Origin: Daucus carota subsp. sativus
Lineage: Eukaryota; Streptophyta; Magnoliopsida; Apiales; Apiaceae
Direction of reading: 5' to 3'
DNA: 64,000 nucleotides
Assembly: GCF_001625215.2 (NCBI RefSeq)
Contig: NC_030388.2
Span: forward strand, 18,970,058-19,034,057
Positions 39,064 through 51,489 of the stretch are shown piece after piece. Numbering within the stretch: the stretch's first letter is position 1; each line of letters starts with the position of its first letter. Under the pieces are notes generated by a model. That model worked only from the letters and a program-made list of their open reading frames with translations. It had not been told where the DNA came from and did not search any database. The position numbers and the translations under genes are program-made.

Positions 39064-39150
39064 CTAAATGTATCTCCTCATGAAAATTTGTAATGCCAGC
39101 ATTTGTACAAACATTGAGTATATCAAGCTACGATAGTCCATCTTCGGCAC
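39064..39150 (-). other. possible alternative last exon of the GH17 gene
   Basis: If the GT at 39369 (ctg|gtaaat) is used as a donor, an acceptor (atgtaacag) before 39150 joins in frame. It adds VPKMDYRSLIYSMFVQMLAL then QIFMRRYI and a TAG. The added tail is hydrophobic, as expected for a GPI-anchor signal, and would make the protein 399 aa. Only transcripts can decide. Confidence 0.4.
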
Positions 39151-39357
39151 CTGTTACATTGTATGTAAACAGAGGGAAAAGTTGAAATACACAGAAATTG
39201 AAACAATAAGCTTTTATGTACCCTTCTTACATTAAATATCTTTCATACTACATGACGTGCACAACTATTTTCGTATAGAAGCAATGTCATTGATGGTCTC
39301 TACATGAATAGACTCTGTTATATTTATATTAACTATTGATAGATGAAAAAGAAATGA

Positions 39358-40591
39358 CTATGAATTTACCAGATGATCAGCAGATGAACTGAGCGAAATG
39401 GTTGCTGTTGATGTGGCTGATGATAATCCAACATTATACGCCATAGTTAGATCAGGTTCGTAGAGACCATAGTTTCTCTCAGACGCTGGTCCAGGCTTCA
39501 TGTCCTCATTAAACAGAGCAAACAGATAGACATCGAGTTTCAGTTTAGGCTTTAAAGGAGTCCCTTCATTTTTCATCTGTCTTCTCAACAAATTTCGATT
39601 GTAGATTGCTGCATTTGTTGCGGTTGCTCCAACCTCATTAGGATCGCCTTGCGATGGCCAACCTGTCTCTGAAACTTTAACTTCAATCCCTCCAAATCCG
39701 AGTCTGGCCATAGCATAAACAACTGAATCAACTTGAGCATATAACATATTGTCATACTTCAGCTTTGTGTGAGGATCAACCATTCCGTCGTTTGGGTTAA
39801 AAAGCACATAGTTCAAAGGTATACCACTAGGATCGTCCTTATATGCAAAATAAGGGTATGCATTAATCCAAAAGGGGGATTTAGTATTTGACAAGAAGTG
39901 TAGAAATTGTGTCATGATCTCGTTGAGCTCAGGCTGGAAACATCCAGCTGATGGCGGGAATGAATTAGCAAGAACAGCTAGAGAAGAAGGGGTGGACACT
40001 TGTATAAACTGATCTAGCCCAAGGTCTACTAAAGCTTTATGAATGCTTATTATTGCCGGCACCAGCTTGTCAATTAGGGTTACATCGTCTCCTGTGAAGA
40101 CCTCATTCCCGACTGCAATTCCAGTGATCTTAGTGTCTGGAACATACGGCTTAATGCGGTGTGTTACCCACTGAAGGGCTTGCTGCTGATCCATTATAGT
40201 AGCGAGCATGTCATTTTCGATTGTCACAATAAGAGAAACCCCTGAATTGGCAAATGCTGTCAAAACTTGTGGATCTGTGTCGTAGATTCTTGCTTTTGTG
40301 ATCTTGAGAGATCTCAAAAGTTGCAGAACTATCTGTGGCTGTGGTAAATTGTTGCCAATTTGGCCATAATTTATGCCTAGGGATTCTACTTGTCGCACAA
40401 AGTGGAAGCCTGCCCAAAAAATAGAAATCATGAATTTGTCAAACAGTACATTAAAACAAAACCTCCAGATATCGCTAGAGACTCAGGTATTGAAGTTGAT
40501 TACAGTAAAACAACATACCTGTAAAAGACATAATGATGATTGCGAAACTAAAGTGAAACATGGCAATTATTCCGCTAGAAAAAACTGCCAT
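39358..40591 (-). CDS. glucan endo-1,3-beta-glucosidase (GH17), two exons
   Basis: Exon 1 (40591-40519) encodes a signal peptide, MAVFSSGIIAMFHFSFAIII then MSFTG. Exon 2 (40409 to 39358) carries the whole GH17 barrel; the intron is GT..AG, phase 1. The product is 374 aa and hydrolyses internal beta-1,3 bonds of callose or fungal wall glucan in the apoplast. The mature start ESLGINYGQIGNNLP is typical. The acid/base Glu is E127 (AVGNEVF) and the nucleophile is E272 (VSETGWPSQG). WINAYPYFAY and ERNYGLYEPD are also diagnostic. After the barrel comes a Ser/Thr-rich tail (SSATSTATISLSSSADH). No X8/CBM43 domain is present. A possible further exon (39150-39064) would add a hydrophobic tail. The gene most resembles plant glucanases of the BG11/BG14 type, but the subgroup is inference. 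Confidence 0.92.
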
Positions 40592-40666
40592 GATTTATGC
40601 GTGCCTGTGATACAGAGAGGGCGAGAAGAAGAGCGTAGGGAAAACAAAGACAGAAAATGCAGAGAG

Positions 40667-40673
40667 TATATAT
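40667..40673 (-). promoter_or_regulatory. TATA box of the GH17 gene
   Basis: ATATATA on the minus strand about 76-82 bases before the ATG at 40591. Confidence 0.5.
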
Positions 40674-40699
40674 GTTTGTGCATTGCATGTTCAGCATAG

Positions 40700-42060
40700 A
40701 AATGTAATGCAACATAATAGTATAATAAGGTCCTCCTAGATCAACATCATTTGGCTTTTCTTGTCATCTTTTCATGTTCTCCCTTTGGTTTCTTTCTCAT
40801 CAGTACTGGATGGTCTTTCTTACCAGCTGGCCAGGAGCCTTTCCAACGAGGCTAGAGCTTTATATCTTATCTATACTAACATGGCATACCCCAACACGCA
40901 CTAATTTCTTCATTTCAAAGCAACTAGTCGTTTCTCACCTCACAGTATACACCGAGCCAAAAGCTTAAACAGAAATCAAACTTAAAATCAGTCTGGAGAC
41001 TAAAAGAAACTCACTAGCATACAACCAGATTGCCAAAATTTGATGTATTGTTCAAAAATTTTAGTGATTGGTTCGATCCATTCTGGCATTCGTGATTCTC
41101 ATTTTAACTTAGCTAGCTCTAGAGCAAGACCCTACAGTACAAACCTACATGTATCACTCTGCATTTTCTTACTGCAAAGATGCAGAACATATGAGTTCGA
41201 TTTTCAAATTCCAATAGTCCATATATCATGCAAATTTCTATTTTTTGATATTTCAAGAATTATATTTTGGACATGCTGGCCACGCAACACCCGTTAACTC
41301 CGTGTTAGCATGATATTGTTCGCTCTAGGCTGTGGCCAATATTTATATTTCTGATGTGGAACTTTGGTCGACAACCACTCAACAATCCCGAACCCCCTTT
41401 GTCAAGAGGAATTTCAACACAAGCCTTCCAAAACCTCTGATCACAATTCTGGAGAGCTGCATTATTATGATATTGTTTGTTCTGGCCGTGACCAAACCCT
41501 CACAAATTTGTTTTCGGGTTTCTCCCAAAAGACTCATACTATGGAGTGTTTTCGCTCAGACAATTTAATTTTATTTTTTGAACGTGGGACTTAGGTACAG
41601 AATGTGGTTCTTTCTCCTGAAACTTTAACTGATGTATGAAACACTGAAAGCAAAAATGTTTACCAAGTAGTTCATAGAATATGTTGAAGGATAACATTTG
41701 CAAATAGAAAAGGTCAAAAAAGTATGCATGTATTACAACATCAATTAAGGAAAAGAGATGAGATGATGATAGTGGTGAAAAGCGATTAATAACATAATCA
41801 CAGTATTAGTGTTGAGGATTACATTCACCGTCATTTCTATTAAAGAATGTTAATTGTACTGCTCCATATTAGACAACTTTAGATGCGTAGGAATTAACAA
41901 GAGAAACATAGGTAGTGGGATGATTGTGTGCTAATTATATAATCAACAAGACAACACTTTTAGCAAGTAGACAAAACTATAGGTGTCACTTAAGACTAAT
42001 GTATTCAAGGAATATTGGAAGATGTTGTAGATGTATATCAGGAGCTCACCCATCCTTGCA
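40700..42060. other. gene-free stretch with a dispersed repeat
   Basis: Two words, gatattgttcgctctaggct (41311) and gatattgtttgttctggccg (41470), the second followed by cccaaaagactcatac, look like a common plant transposon subterminal motif. No complete element was delimited and no gene is supported. Confidence 0.4.
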
Positions 42061-42065
42061 CCTCC

Positions 42066-42128
42066 TATTGCGTTCGAAATACAGAGAATACAAGGTCTTA
42101 TTGCATTCGAAATACGGAGAATACGAGG
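42066..42128. repeat. 33 bp tandem duplication
   Basis: The unit tattgcgttcgaaatacaga ... gaatacaagg is at 42066-42098 and 42099-42128, with few changes. Confidence 0.85.
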
Positions 42129-42765
42129 ACGATTTGATAGTCCGATGGTAAGGGGTTATCCTCTATTAATCCAAGATTTTGACGGGGTTTTCCTAATTAT
42201 ATTCCTTATCAGAGTTATTTATTAGTATTATATGAAAAAACGAGAATCAAGCTTAATTATTAGTTTAGCGAATTATAAAACAAGGATTAATGGGTGATTA
42301 ATCACGATTAATTATCCGACTTCTAAAACAATGTTTATGTTGCTAATGGTTGTTGGAGTACTATATGCATATATGAAAGACTAAGTTTAGTTTCTTCTAT
42401 TGCAAATTGAAGTGACATAATATAAAAAAGACTAAAGATAAAGTGATATGAAAAAGGATGATGAAAAGAGATTAAGATATTTTCAAAGAAACAATGAGGA
42501 AAATTGTGATGAGGTCACTCTCCACAAGTAACTTAATCCAGATTGCATATATGACATGGTAACAACAAGATCAGGTTGTGTACAATGCAATCTCGTATTG
42601 GACAAGCTCTATGCACGTTTGAATATTTCTCCAATGCTCTAGCTCTTGCAAGTAGACCTTAATTAACCTCTAATCTTATCTGTAATCTGATCACAAGTTC
42701 TAAATGACGCTGGCGATGAGTTAGCTTTGCACTGAACAACTAGTTCCTCTTGTATATAACTATGA

Positions 42766-43012
42766 GACTGTTTGGATTAGTTTAAAATAAGTGCTTCTTG
42801 TTTAAAGTAAAAAAAGTGTAGTAGAAATTAGAAGTTAGTTAATATTTATAAGTGATTAAAGTTTTTGGGAAAAAAGTAGAAGTCGTGAAACAAAATTCAG
42901 AATTGTTCGCTTTTTATAAGTGCTTCTCGATTTTTTACGCAAACGGTACAAATAAGTGCTTTTAACTTATAACTCTAGAAGCCGGGTTTAAAAACTCCAC
43001 CCAAACACCCAC
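42766..43012. mobile_element. hAT-like MITE, copy C of the GGGTGTTTGG family
   Basis: The left gactgtttggattag and right cccaaacacccac are inverted. The interior words (taaaataagtgcttcttg, gtgattaaagtttttggg, cgcaaacggtacaaataagt) match copies A and B. Confidence 0.75.
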
Positions 43013-43014
43013 CG

Positions 43015-45330
43015 TATAATGTACGTCTCAGCTGAATTTTACTTTAACATAGTGCTGCAGGACTTTAGACATAGGACCAAAGTCAAAGGAGAAATGTAGT
43101 GTAATATTATCCATAAGTAAAAAATTTATTTGATTTATTTAATAAAAATACATATGTGTAGTCTGTAGATGTCTGTATATAGTCATGAATGGACGAGTTG
43201 GGCATTTTATAAAAATCTGGGTTGTCCAAGGAGACTCTGGTTCTGATGGTTTGTGATGCCCAATAGGCAATGTCATGACATAGTTAACAGATTCGTAGTT
43301 AGATGCTTAATGGTGGTTTTTCTAGTATCTGATTATATGATTGATCGCGGCATCTACAGCTTCCAAAAGCGAGAGATGTAGACTATGGTGGCTCAGTTCT
43401 GTTAAAACGAAGTAGAACAAGGATTGTAACTGATGTTGATGGTCAGTACTATTTGTTACCACTACCTGAACACATCTTCCTGTTGAACCAATTAACAGCA
43501 TGCCCAGTAAACATGCATTGTATAAAGACATGCTTTGGCTTCTGATATGATTGATTTGAGTAAAAGCTGTTCAAATGACGAAAACAACTTAGAAAATACA
43601 AGCTGAAAAAGTATTACAGAACTGTCCAGATTGGGCATACTTTTTTCGTATCACTAAAGAAATTCCCGATTTGAAGCTCAGTGTAGGTTGAAGATGTTAT
43701 TGTTCAAATAACGAAGAAGACAATACTTACTATTGAACTCTTTTAGTAGGGGACAGAGAGACTTATGGTCGGGAGAGTATCAAATTGCAGAAAAGGGTAA
43801 CAAATTGACATTATATAATCCATGTAAAACAATACCAGGGTTCCCAAAATGGATTCCAAATTCTACCTAGCTACTGCTTACATAAAGAATTGTAATTAGC
43901 TATGCCTATATGAATACAATAAGGGTCTTTACATCTAATACGATTTAAAACAAACAAAATTTGTCTCGTAAGCTTTCCAATTTGGGGAAATTTACCATTT
44001 CTTATTTATATTCTTTAAAGGGACATCAGAGAAAGCTAAATAAATTTCACTTGATGAATTTAAACCCTGGACTCCTAACCATACCAACTAAAATTCAAGT
44101 CCAGACATATTAGAAATTTTTTGAGAAAAATAAGGTAAAAAAGAGTAGAGCAACTCCGAACAAAAGGAACGTTTAATATGCACTAGGAAATGTAAATAGT
44201 ACTATTTGTAACTACTACTGCAAAGCTCCCACAAATAGTTAATAGGAGAAATTTAACAAGATTACTTAGCCAGACGAAAAGTATACTATCACAATTTACG
44301 GTACATAGGGTGTACCGTTACTATCAGAGCCAAGTACATGAAGGTTGAGGATTACGGAATGACTTCAAAATTTGAAACCAACAACCAGAAACTGCCAGCA
44401 ACTTGAAGCCTTCAAATAGAAAGAGCATGAAACAACTATCATATGGGGCACGAACCTTGTACAAAATACAAAAGGCACGAACATTGTACAAAATACAAAA
44501 ATATGTTGCTAGATCACACAAATTTTAGAAGTAATTTAAAGTTTAAAGGAGCGACTAATTAAAAACTATTAAGGAGGAGCTAAAACAACACTATTACTCA
44601 TCTCGCAGAAGATTCATGTTCTATTTCAAGAACTTACAGATACCACCATAAACGCTGTACCTGCCTATTTGGAAGTAATTACTAGCCAATATGCATTCCA
44701 TGATCCTCATAAACCAATTACATCCTGCTGAGAACCAACACTTCCCAGTATCTTAATTATAATGTTTGCAAATACTGATGTTATTTTTGAACTGCCAATG
44801 ATATTATAAGTATCTAGCACAATCAACAAATTCGCAGCTTCTACCAACACCCTAATATCATATGTATCTAGCACAATCAAAATTTTAAATATTTCTAACA
44901 ACTTCTACTTCTCCTCTCGCTGATCCTCGAAGATCCACATTCCAAACTCATACCACTTCTTCACTAGATTAGCAAAACAACTCCAAACACTACAATAAGG
45001 TCTACCCCAATCACTAACAGCCTTAAACAACCAAAATTAATCAAAGATATAAGGCCGTGGCAATCCGAGAATTGACAATTTATAAACAATGGCTGTCATC
45101 AAATAAAACATTTCCAAACATATATATTGTTAAATCAATTTCTTGACAGTATCTCAACACAACACCAGTACAAAAATATATATGATCTCATTCACAAGAA
45201 ACACATCAAAAAAAACATAGAACCCCTCTGTTACATTCAATTCACAAACACAAAAAATTGAACAAAACGCAAAAACATAAAAAGGGTAAAAATACCAAAA
45301 ATCGAAGAACATGGGGGCTAACAAATCGAA
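43015..45330. other. gene-free stretch
   Basis: It includes a 26 bp tandem duplication of gcacgaaccttgtacaaaat (44452-44505) and two tatctagcacaatcaa words (44811, 44865). Some of the last few hundred bases are probably 3'UTR of the small gene at 45334. Confidence 0.4.
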
Positions 45331-45333
45331 AAA

Positions 45334-45564
45334 TCATGCCGGATGAGAAGTGGCAACACCAACATCATCATCAACAACGATCTTGGCAGGTGGGTTAAGA
45401 GGAGCACGAATTCTATCATCATCATCAGGATCATAATCAGGGTTAAGACTTCGATCAATGGCTTCACGGCCCTGTTCGAGACATGGCTTACAAGCAATCT
45501 CGATTGTAATCCAGCCCAATACTATTCCTGCGATTGCTATTATCGCTGCTGTCACCCCTCCCAT
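45334..45564 (-). CDS. OEP7: OEP7-like chloroplast outer-envelope protein (76 aa)
   Basis: A single-exon frame from ATG 45564 reads MGGVTAAIIAIAGIVLGWIT, then IEIACKPCLEQGREAIDRSL and an acidic NPDYDPDDDD stretch. The layout of plant OEP6/OEP7 is the same: a very short N-terminus, one membrane span (about residues 4-20) ending in GWxxIEIA.KP, then a positive/amphipathic segment and an Asp-rich tail. Such proteins insert into the chloroplast outer envelope without a cleaved transit peptide. The in-frame GTG five codons upstream is not a start. The C-terminal half is longer than in the Arabidopsis protein and weakly conserved. The assignment rests on this short pattern, so it is likely but not certain. 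Confidence 0.75.
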   Translation of the reverse strand: MGGVTAAIIAIAGIVLGWITIEIACKPCLEQGREAIDRSLNPDYDPDDDDRIRAPLNPPAKIVVDDDVGVATSHPA

Positions 45565-45641
45565 CGTGTTTACACACACTCTCTGTATCTATTTTTATCT
45601 CAAAGCTGTCTCAACTCGTTTGCCGGTAATATTCCGGTTTC

Positions 45642-45650
45642 ATATATAAA
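45642..45650 (-). promoter_or_regulatory. TATA box of the OEP7-like gene
   Basis: TTTATATATG on the minus strand about 80 bases before the ATG. Confidence 0.5.
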
Positions 45651-45654
45651 ACGA

Positions 45655-46650
45655 TTATTAATATTTCCTACTATTTTGATTTAGGGAAATTTCCGGTGTC
45701 ATTCTCCTTTTAACTTTTTTAAATGGTGTTATTTTTTTGTAACTTATAGCTAGTGTTCAAAAAAAAATAAAAAAAAATTCACTGATATGTTGATTCCACT
45801 CTGATCCAAATAAAAATCTTCTATTTATCTAAAGAAATTTTTGATAAATATCCTATAAGCAATGTCTAGTATTTTAATGAGAAAATGCCCAAAATAACCA
45901 ATCTTCAGTGACCATATATCCAAAATACATACTCTCGGCAAAAGCGTCATTTTTAACCACACAGCCACGCTATCCACAAATGCGTATATCATATAAAATT
46001 AATGATTGCATAGAGATTGTTTTTTCTTTATATAGAGCTCCTGAGGTTAACTCAAAATTCAAATAATTTCACAGGTACATACACACAGACAAATGTTACA
46101 TGCTCTGTTGACGTTGGTGAGATTTGGAAAAAAAGTCTGGGTAGTCTGCATCTCCATTCTCCAGTGAGAGTTGATGAGATGGTTGAAGACAATCTATTCT
46201 TGATTATCCAGAGATGTTAGGTATAGATTTAATATACCAAACACAATTCATGTGTGTCTGTCTAGTCTAGTTGGTGGAGGTTGGTGGAGAGTCAAGATCT
46301 GGCTGACTTGCGCGCGTGTTCCGAAAAAATGCGCATGTATCACATGCGTATACTTTAAAATCAGTTTTATAAAAAATAAATAAATTTAAACACGGAGATT
46401 CAAAATGCGTCTTCCTATACGCATCCTGAGTATGCGTAATTTTGTGGTTATTTTGGATACTCATACCGAATGTGGGTATTTTAGACCTGCTCTTATAAAA
46501 ATTGGTTAATTAAGGTTTTCACCCTATTTTAATCTCATGCTTTTTTAAATAGATGTTAAAATTTAAGTAAACAACTTAATTGGTCATTTACACCTCAATA
46601 ATTTTCACTTTCAGCAATCCACTGTGCTTACAAATATTATTTATAAGGAT
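45655..46650. other. gene-free stretch
   Basis: AT-rich. A tatgcgta/acgcatac inverted word near 46345 and 46420-46437 suggests a small MITE, but its ends were not fixed. Confidence 0.35.
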
Positions 46651-46652
46651 AA

Positions 46653-47330
46653 AGAATAACCCGTAATTTAAAATTTCAGAAAGTATTCTAAGAAATATAC
46701 TTTATTATATTTTTGTACTATTAATTTTTTCAATCGGAAAGTATATGAAATATATTTTATTATATTCTTGTACTATTAATTTTTTCAAAAAAATATCATT
46801 TTTTTTGTCTAATTTGTGGTTCTCTTGTAATTTAACATTTTACTAACATTTGGAGAATAGAATATATTATGTGTAAAAAAATAAAAGATACATTCATAAG
46901 TTGAAAATAGGAAATAATATTACTTGAAAAAGTCAAAAACACAAAGATATCATTGAGAATCTCCTTTTAATTTATTTATATGAAATGCTAAAATCAAACT
47001 TATGAGTTATAGTATATAAAGACATAGAATAAACCCTAATTTAAATATTATGAAAGTATTTTAAGAAATATACTAATTTATTATATTCTTGTACGGTTAA
47101 TTTTTTCAAAAGATATTATTTTTTTATTTATGTTTTGTGGTACCCTTGTAATTTAACATTTTACCAACATTTGGGAATAGAATATATTATGTGTAAGAAA
47201 TATAACTTATCACTCATAAGTTGAAAATACGAAATAATATTATTTGAAAAAGTCAAAAACAAAAGGATATCATTGAGAATTTCCTTTTTATTCATTTATA
47301 TGAAATGCTAAAATTAAATTTATGAATGAT
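46653..47330. repeat. tandem duplication of about 340 bp
   Basis: Copy 1 (46653 to about 47020) and copy 2 (47025 to about 47330) share in order ttctaagaaatatact, attcttgtac, ttgtaatttaacatttta, gaatagaatatattatgtgt, ataagttgaaaata, gatatcattgagaat and atatgaaatgctaaaat. Copy 1 also has an internal duplication of about 55 bp (ctttattatatttttgtact). No coding frame. Confidence 0.8.
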
Positions 47331-47337
47331 TATGTTT

Positions 47338-48005
47338 TTTGACAAACAAATGGCTTTATTAAGAGAAATTATTGATCAGATCCAGTCAGGACAAACCCTC
47401 AAACTGTCAACTACAATTAGCTAATTGTGAAACAAATAACGACCCAAACAAATAGTCGTTTTATTTTTAGATCGTTTAACACATTGAATATTCAAATTTT
47501 TTAGTCTAAAAAATATTACAATAACATATCAAGCAATCCATCTAAGCATCATCTATAGTCCAACATGCCCAACATTCAGAACTATTAGTTACATCAATTG
47601 CTATTGGAGTAACAAATGACCTCAAAATATGAAGAAATTTTTGTTGCGAAATGCGAGCTCTTGCGATATTCATTCACCGACCCAGAATCAATGTGAGACT
47701 TACAAATCACCCAAGATAACATAGGAATCTTTTCCAGAAGCACTTTCGACAATCGTACGAAAATACACACAAATCTCAAAATACAACATACTAACATCTC
47801 AAAAATATGTGCACGACTAACAAACTCTGATGACAAGGTCCCCAACAAGACCTCACAGATCTTGGTGTCATTGAAAAACTAAAATATGAAAGAGATGATG
47901 AAAGAGCGCAAATGGCTTAATCGAATTAAAAGATAGAGAAATGGCGGCTAAAACCCTAATTACGGGAGACTCTCAATACAGAAGAGGCAGAGAGAAGACC
48001 CTGTT
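47338..48005 (-). mobile_element. possible deleted LINE or processed retro-insertion
   Basis: On the minus strand the right side starts in ctcttctgtattgagagtct, followed by aattagggttttagccgcca, like a plant LINE or mRNA 5'UTR. The far side ends cttaataaagccatttgttt followed by gtcaaaaaac, like plant LINE 3' ends. An 84-codon frame (47594-47848) shows no RT motif. No target duplication was found, so this is tentative. Confidence 0.4.
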
Positions 48006-48900
48006 AGGGATCATTACTTATGGAGATATTATTTAAGATTATAACCACTACACATTTGTTTTTTTGTTAGGATAACTACACATTCATTACAATACATGTA
48101 TTAATTTCTTTTTTTGAATGTTCTAAAATAATGAACCTTCTCTTTATAACATTTATTTAAAATTATTATAACAACACGTTTATTCATATATATAGTATAT
48201 TTTCTTAACATTCACTATCTCATTTTATGTAGTCCAAATTAAAATATGATATTCAACTCTTAAAAAGCGTGTCAGTCAAACTGACTCATATAAAAAGTTA
48301 CTTATATTAGCTCCACAACTACATATAAATGTGATTTTCGTGTCTTTACATATAATTTTATTTTTAAGAGAAGACAAACTCCTTAACACGTTTTTCAAAA
48401 GTTATTAGAGAGATCTTTCAACAACGGTTGTTTCTCTCTTTAGCAAAATTAACTACTTATCATGATTGAATATCCGAACAAATTAAACGTGAGATTTGCG
48501 AAAAATCAAGAATCTTAAAATTTGGAATTAATATTGACGTTTATGTGGGCATGCTATATATAATTATATATGATGTCCAAGCTTTTGTCTTAAACACACA
48601 AACACTTGTACAACTATAAAAGGTTAATAGAAAATATTAACCTTATATGTCCGGTATCTCCAAAATATTGAAATAGTTTCAATAGAAAATCACAACATTG
48701 TTGAGATAGGATAAAACTAACAGCATAAAAGTATTGATCTTTGTTTCTTTATAAAATTACTAAAATTTTAGTTACTTATTTGTGACACACATATAAGTAA
48801 TATAATATCATATAAATTAAAATAGTTAATATAAGCAGCTTCAGAACTCAGTGGCAGTGCAGTGTATTCTCAGCGTCCTCTGATGTCTCTTGTTCAGATT
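48006..48900. other. gene-free stretch
   Basis: AT-rich, with no recognised element or frame. Confidence 0.4.
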
Positions 48901-48928
48901 TTAGATGTTAAATAAAATGAGAAAATAA

Positions 48929-49009
48929 CGTGGTCGGCAGGATTCGAACCTGCGCGGGCGAACCCACATGATTTCTAGTCATGCCCGATAACCACTCCGG
49001 CACGACCAC
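48929..49009 (-). tRNA. tRNA-Ser-AGA: tRNA-Ser(AGA), copy 1
   Basis: The minus strand folds as a type II tRNA. It has acceptor GTGGTCG/CGACCAC with discriminator G, A-box region GTGCCGGAGTGGTTATCGGG, anticodon loop CTAGAAA (anticodon AGA), a long variable arm (gtgggttcgcccgc) and a T-arm GGTTCGAATCC. Serine tRNAs have exactly this long variable arm. The gene lacks an encoded CCA and an intron. A T-rich stretch (gttattttc) follows as a Pol III terminator. Confidence 0.97.
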
Positions 49010-49319
49010 AGGATGGAAAAATTTAGCTCTGGTAGCTCTGTGGCTAACAAACACAAATATTCAGTACATGTTTCTTACTAATCTCAACTTCTCGTTAACC
49101 AAGCACTTCGTACAAATTTATGAAAATTAGCAGCAAGGTATGTACGTAAGCCTGCACGCGCACAAGCAAACGGCTAAGCTGGTAGTATAGCTGATTGTCA
49201 TCTCTGTCAACTGTAAAATTTCGTGATCAAAGAGAGTGAAGCGTTTAAAAAATCAATTGTTTGCCAGGGCTTTCATGTCAGAGAGTATTAGTAGCAACCA
49301 AAATGTCTTGAATACACCG

Positions 49320-51487
49320 GGAAGCCTTTCCCGGTTTAACCTAGTTTTGTGTTCACTTCCCAAATTAACCTATTTTGTTCAATTATTTCTAAAATTACCT
49401 TTTTTCAACCCTTATCAAAACTAACCTAGTTTTTATATTTTCTAATCTTTAGTTTTAATTATAAATTATACAATATTATTAACAAATATACATATATACT
49501 GAATTAATATTTTAATATTATATTTTCAATAATAAATGAAAATATAAAAATACAATAATTCAATTATACTTGCTTGAATATAATATATATTATATTTTTT
49601 TCTATTTTGTTTCACATATTTCTTGTTTGAGCAATTAAAAAATGTTATTTTTGAAGGCATATTGAGGGCTTTAAAAAACATGGTTTGACATATATCTTTT
49701 TTCATTTTTTTCTTCGGTATTCAAACATTAACTTTGACTTTGGAACAAACTAAAAATCTAGAAAAAAATATAATGCGTTGTTATAGTATTTTAAGGTCCG
49801 AAAGTGACTACAAAATAGACCCCACCGCCTTATATTTTTTGAAACAGACCCCACTACATTATTGATATCAGGAATGATCAAATATGAAATCTAGACAACC
49901 AATAGATACGAAGATATTGAGATAATGTTTTATCTTTAAAATTTATTGAAATATCTAAAAGCAGTGGTTAATATGCATGTAATCTTGACAACTCATCAAA
50001 ACATTGAAAAAAATTACTCTTATCCTATCTCTAAAGTGCCTATATATACAAACCAATCTGCACAAACAAATCATTATTAAAACAAAACAAATTAATTTGT
50101 AAATGGATAATGAAAGTTTTCTAGATTTGATGGAGAGAACAAATGTAGTGTTTAATTTAAGTGAAAGTGGTCATTTAATTTCTCCACACGAGTCCGAGAG
50201 TGATGAAACCGATGGTGATGATGGAGACAATCCCAATTCGGATTCAGCAAGTTCTGATAGTGAAGAAGGAGACAATCCAAGCACAGCAGTCAGCACACAT
50301 GTACCTAGTGTCCCATGCTTTTACCTACAAAAATGTCTCAAGTGATTTTTCTAATGCCTCTAATTTTAATCCTCTTGGTAGTAGTATTTTTCAAGGTCAG
50401 TGTTTTGAAGATAAACAATCTGCCATCGATTCAATTAAGTCTGATCACATAAGGGAGTCTAGAAATTACCATGTGGTAAAAAGTACTCCAACGGTATATG
50501 AAGGAAAATGTGTAGTAGATGACTGTTCATGGTCATGTTACTTTAAGAAAGAAATATGGCTTCTTTGAAATCACCAAACTACCTGCTGAGCATACTTTTC
50601 TTTTAATGACAATTGAACGAGATCATCAGAAGCTTAGTTCGAGTATAATTGCAAGTACTATAAAACAAGTAAGGTTCTAATTTTGTTTATTTTTTCACTT
50701 GATATTTTTGATATGTAAGAGTATATTTTTGATAATTTATTACATGTGATTAGGTCTTGGAGAGTCCATCAATAAACGGGAATAATATTATGACTCAAAT
50801 GACAAGTATCATGTGGGTTATAAGAAGGCGTGGCTAGGAAAACAAAAGACAATATCAGATGTTTATGATAATTAGACGACTTCGTACTCCAAACTTTCAA
50901 AATTGTTAAATGCACTGATGTACTATAATCTAGGAACTATTACTTTAATTGAAGCTAAAGCTGATGTTACAAGAGTCGATACATCTGTAAACGTGTGTGG
51001 TGGACATTCAAACCGATGATAAAGAGGTGGCAACATGCTCGACCAGTTATCAACATTGATGGTACATTTTTAAAAGGAAGGTATACTGGAGTTTTATTAA
51101 TTGCAATGGGGTTCGATTCAAATAACCAACAATATCCGCTTGCGTTCGGTTTAGTCGATAAAGAAACAACCTCCAATTGATCTTGGTTCTTGTGTCATCT
51201 TCGAAGATATGTATGCCGGGAAAGAATGGGTGTTTGCATCATTTCACATGTGTATTAGTACTAATGAATTATTGTATTTTAATATTTTAATTTATTATTG
51301 AAAATATAATATTATAATATTAATTCAGTATATATATATTAATAATATTGTATAATTTATAATTATAACTAGATATTAGAAAATATAAAAACTAGGTTAG
51401 TTTGGGAAGAATTGAAAAAAAATTGAACAAAGTAGATTAGTTTGGAAAAAGTAAACACAAAATAAGGTTAGACAGAGAAAGACTTCC
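49320..51487 (+). mobile_element. defective MULE (Mutator-like element) with long terminal inverted repeats
   Basis: The left TIR (49320 to about 49562) begins ggaagcctttc and includes ttaacctagttttgtgttca. The right TIR (about 51262-51487) is its reverse complement, ending gaaagacttcc. The arms are about 225-240 bp, diverged by point changes and small indels. Outside, atacaccgg (49312-49320) and acataccgg (51488-51496) agree at 7 of 9 bases, a likely decayed 9 bp target duplication. A broken transposase lies inside. The element lies between the two tRNA-Ser copies. Confidence 0.85.
50103..51180 (+). pseudogene. MULE transposase remnant
   Basis: The ATG at 50103 opens MDNESFLDLMERTNVVFNLS with a Glu/Asp/Ser-rich stretch. 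The reading then shifts frame near 50325 to SSIFQGQCFEDKQSAIDSIK and a zinc-ligand-like CVVDDCSWSC (MuDR N-terminal DNA-binding type). Further on, 50995-51180 gives RPVINIDGTFLKGRYTGVLL and IAMGFDSNNQQYPLAFGLVD, the start of the MULE catalytic domain, whose DGT carries the first acidic residue. At least one frameshift and several stops separate the parts. The rest of the catalytic core is missing, and the right TIR begins soon after. The element cannot move itself. Confidence 0.8.
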
Positions 51488-51489
51488 AC

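Noticed and set aside
41310..41590. LTR or TRIM element with gatattgt words
   Set aside because: Two diverged words only. No LTR pair, primer-binding site or polypurine tract could be found.
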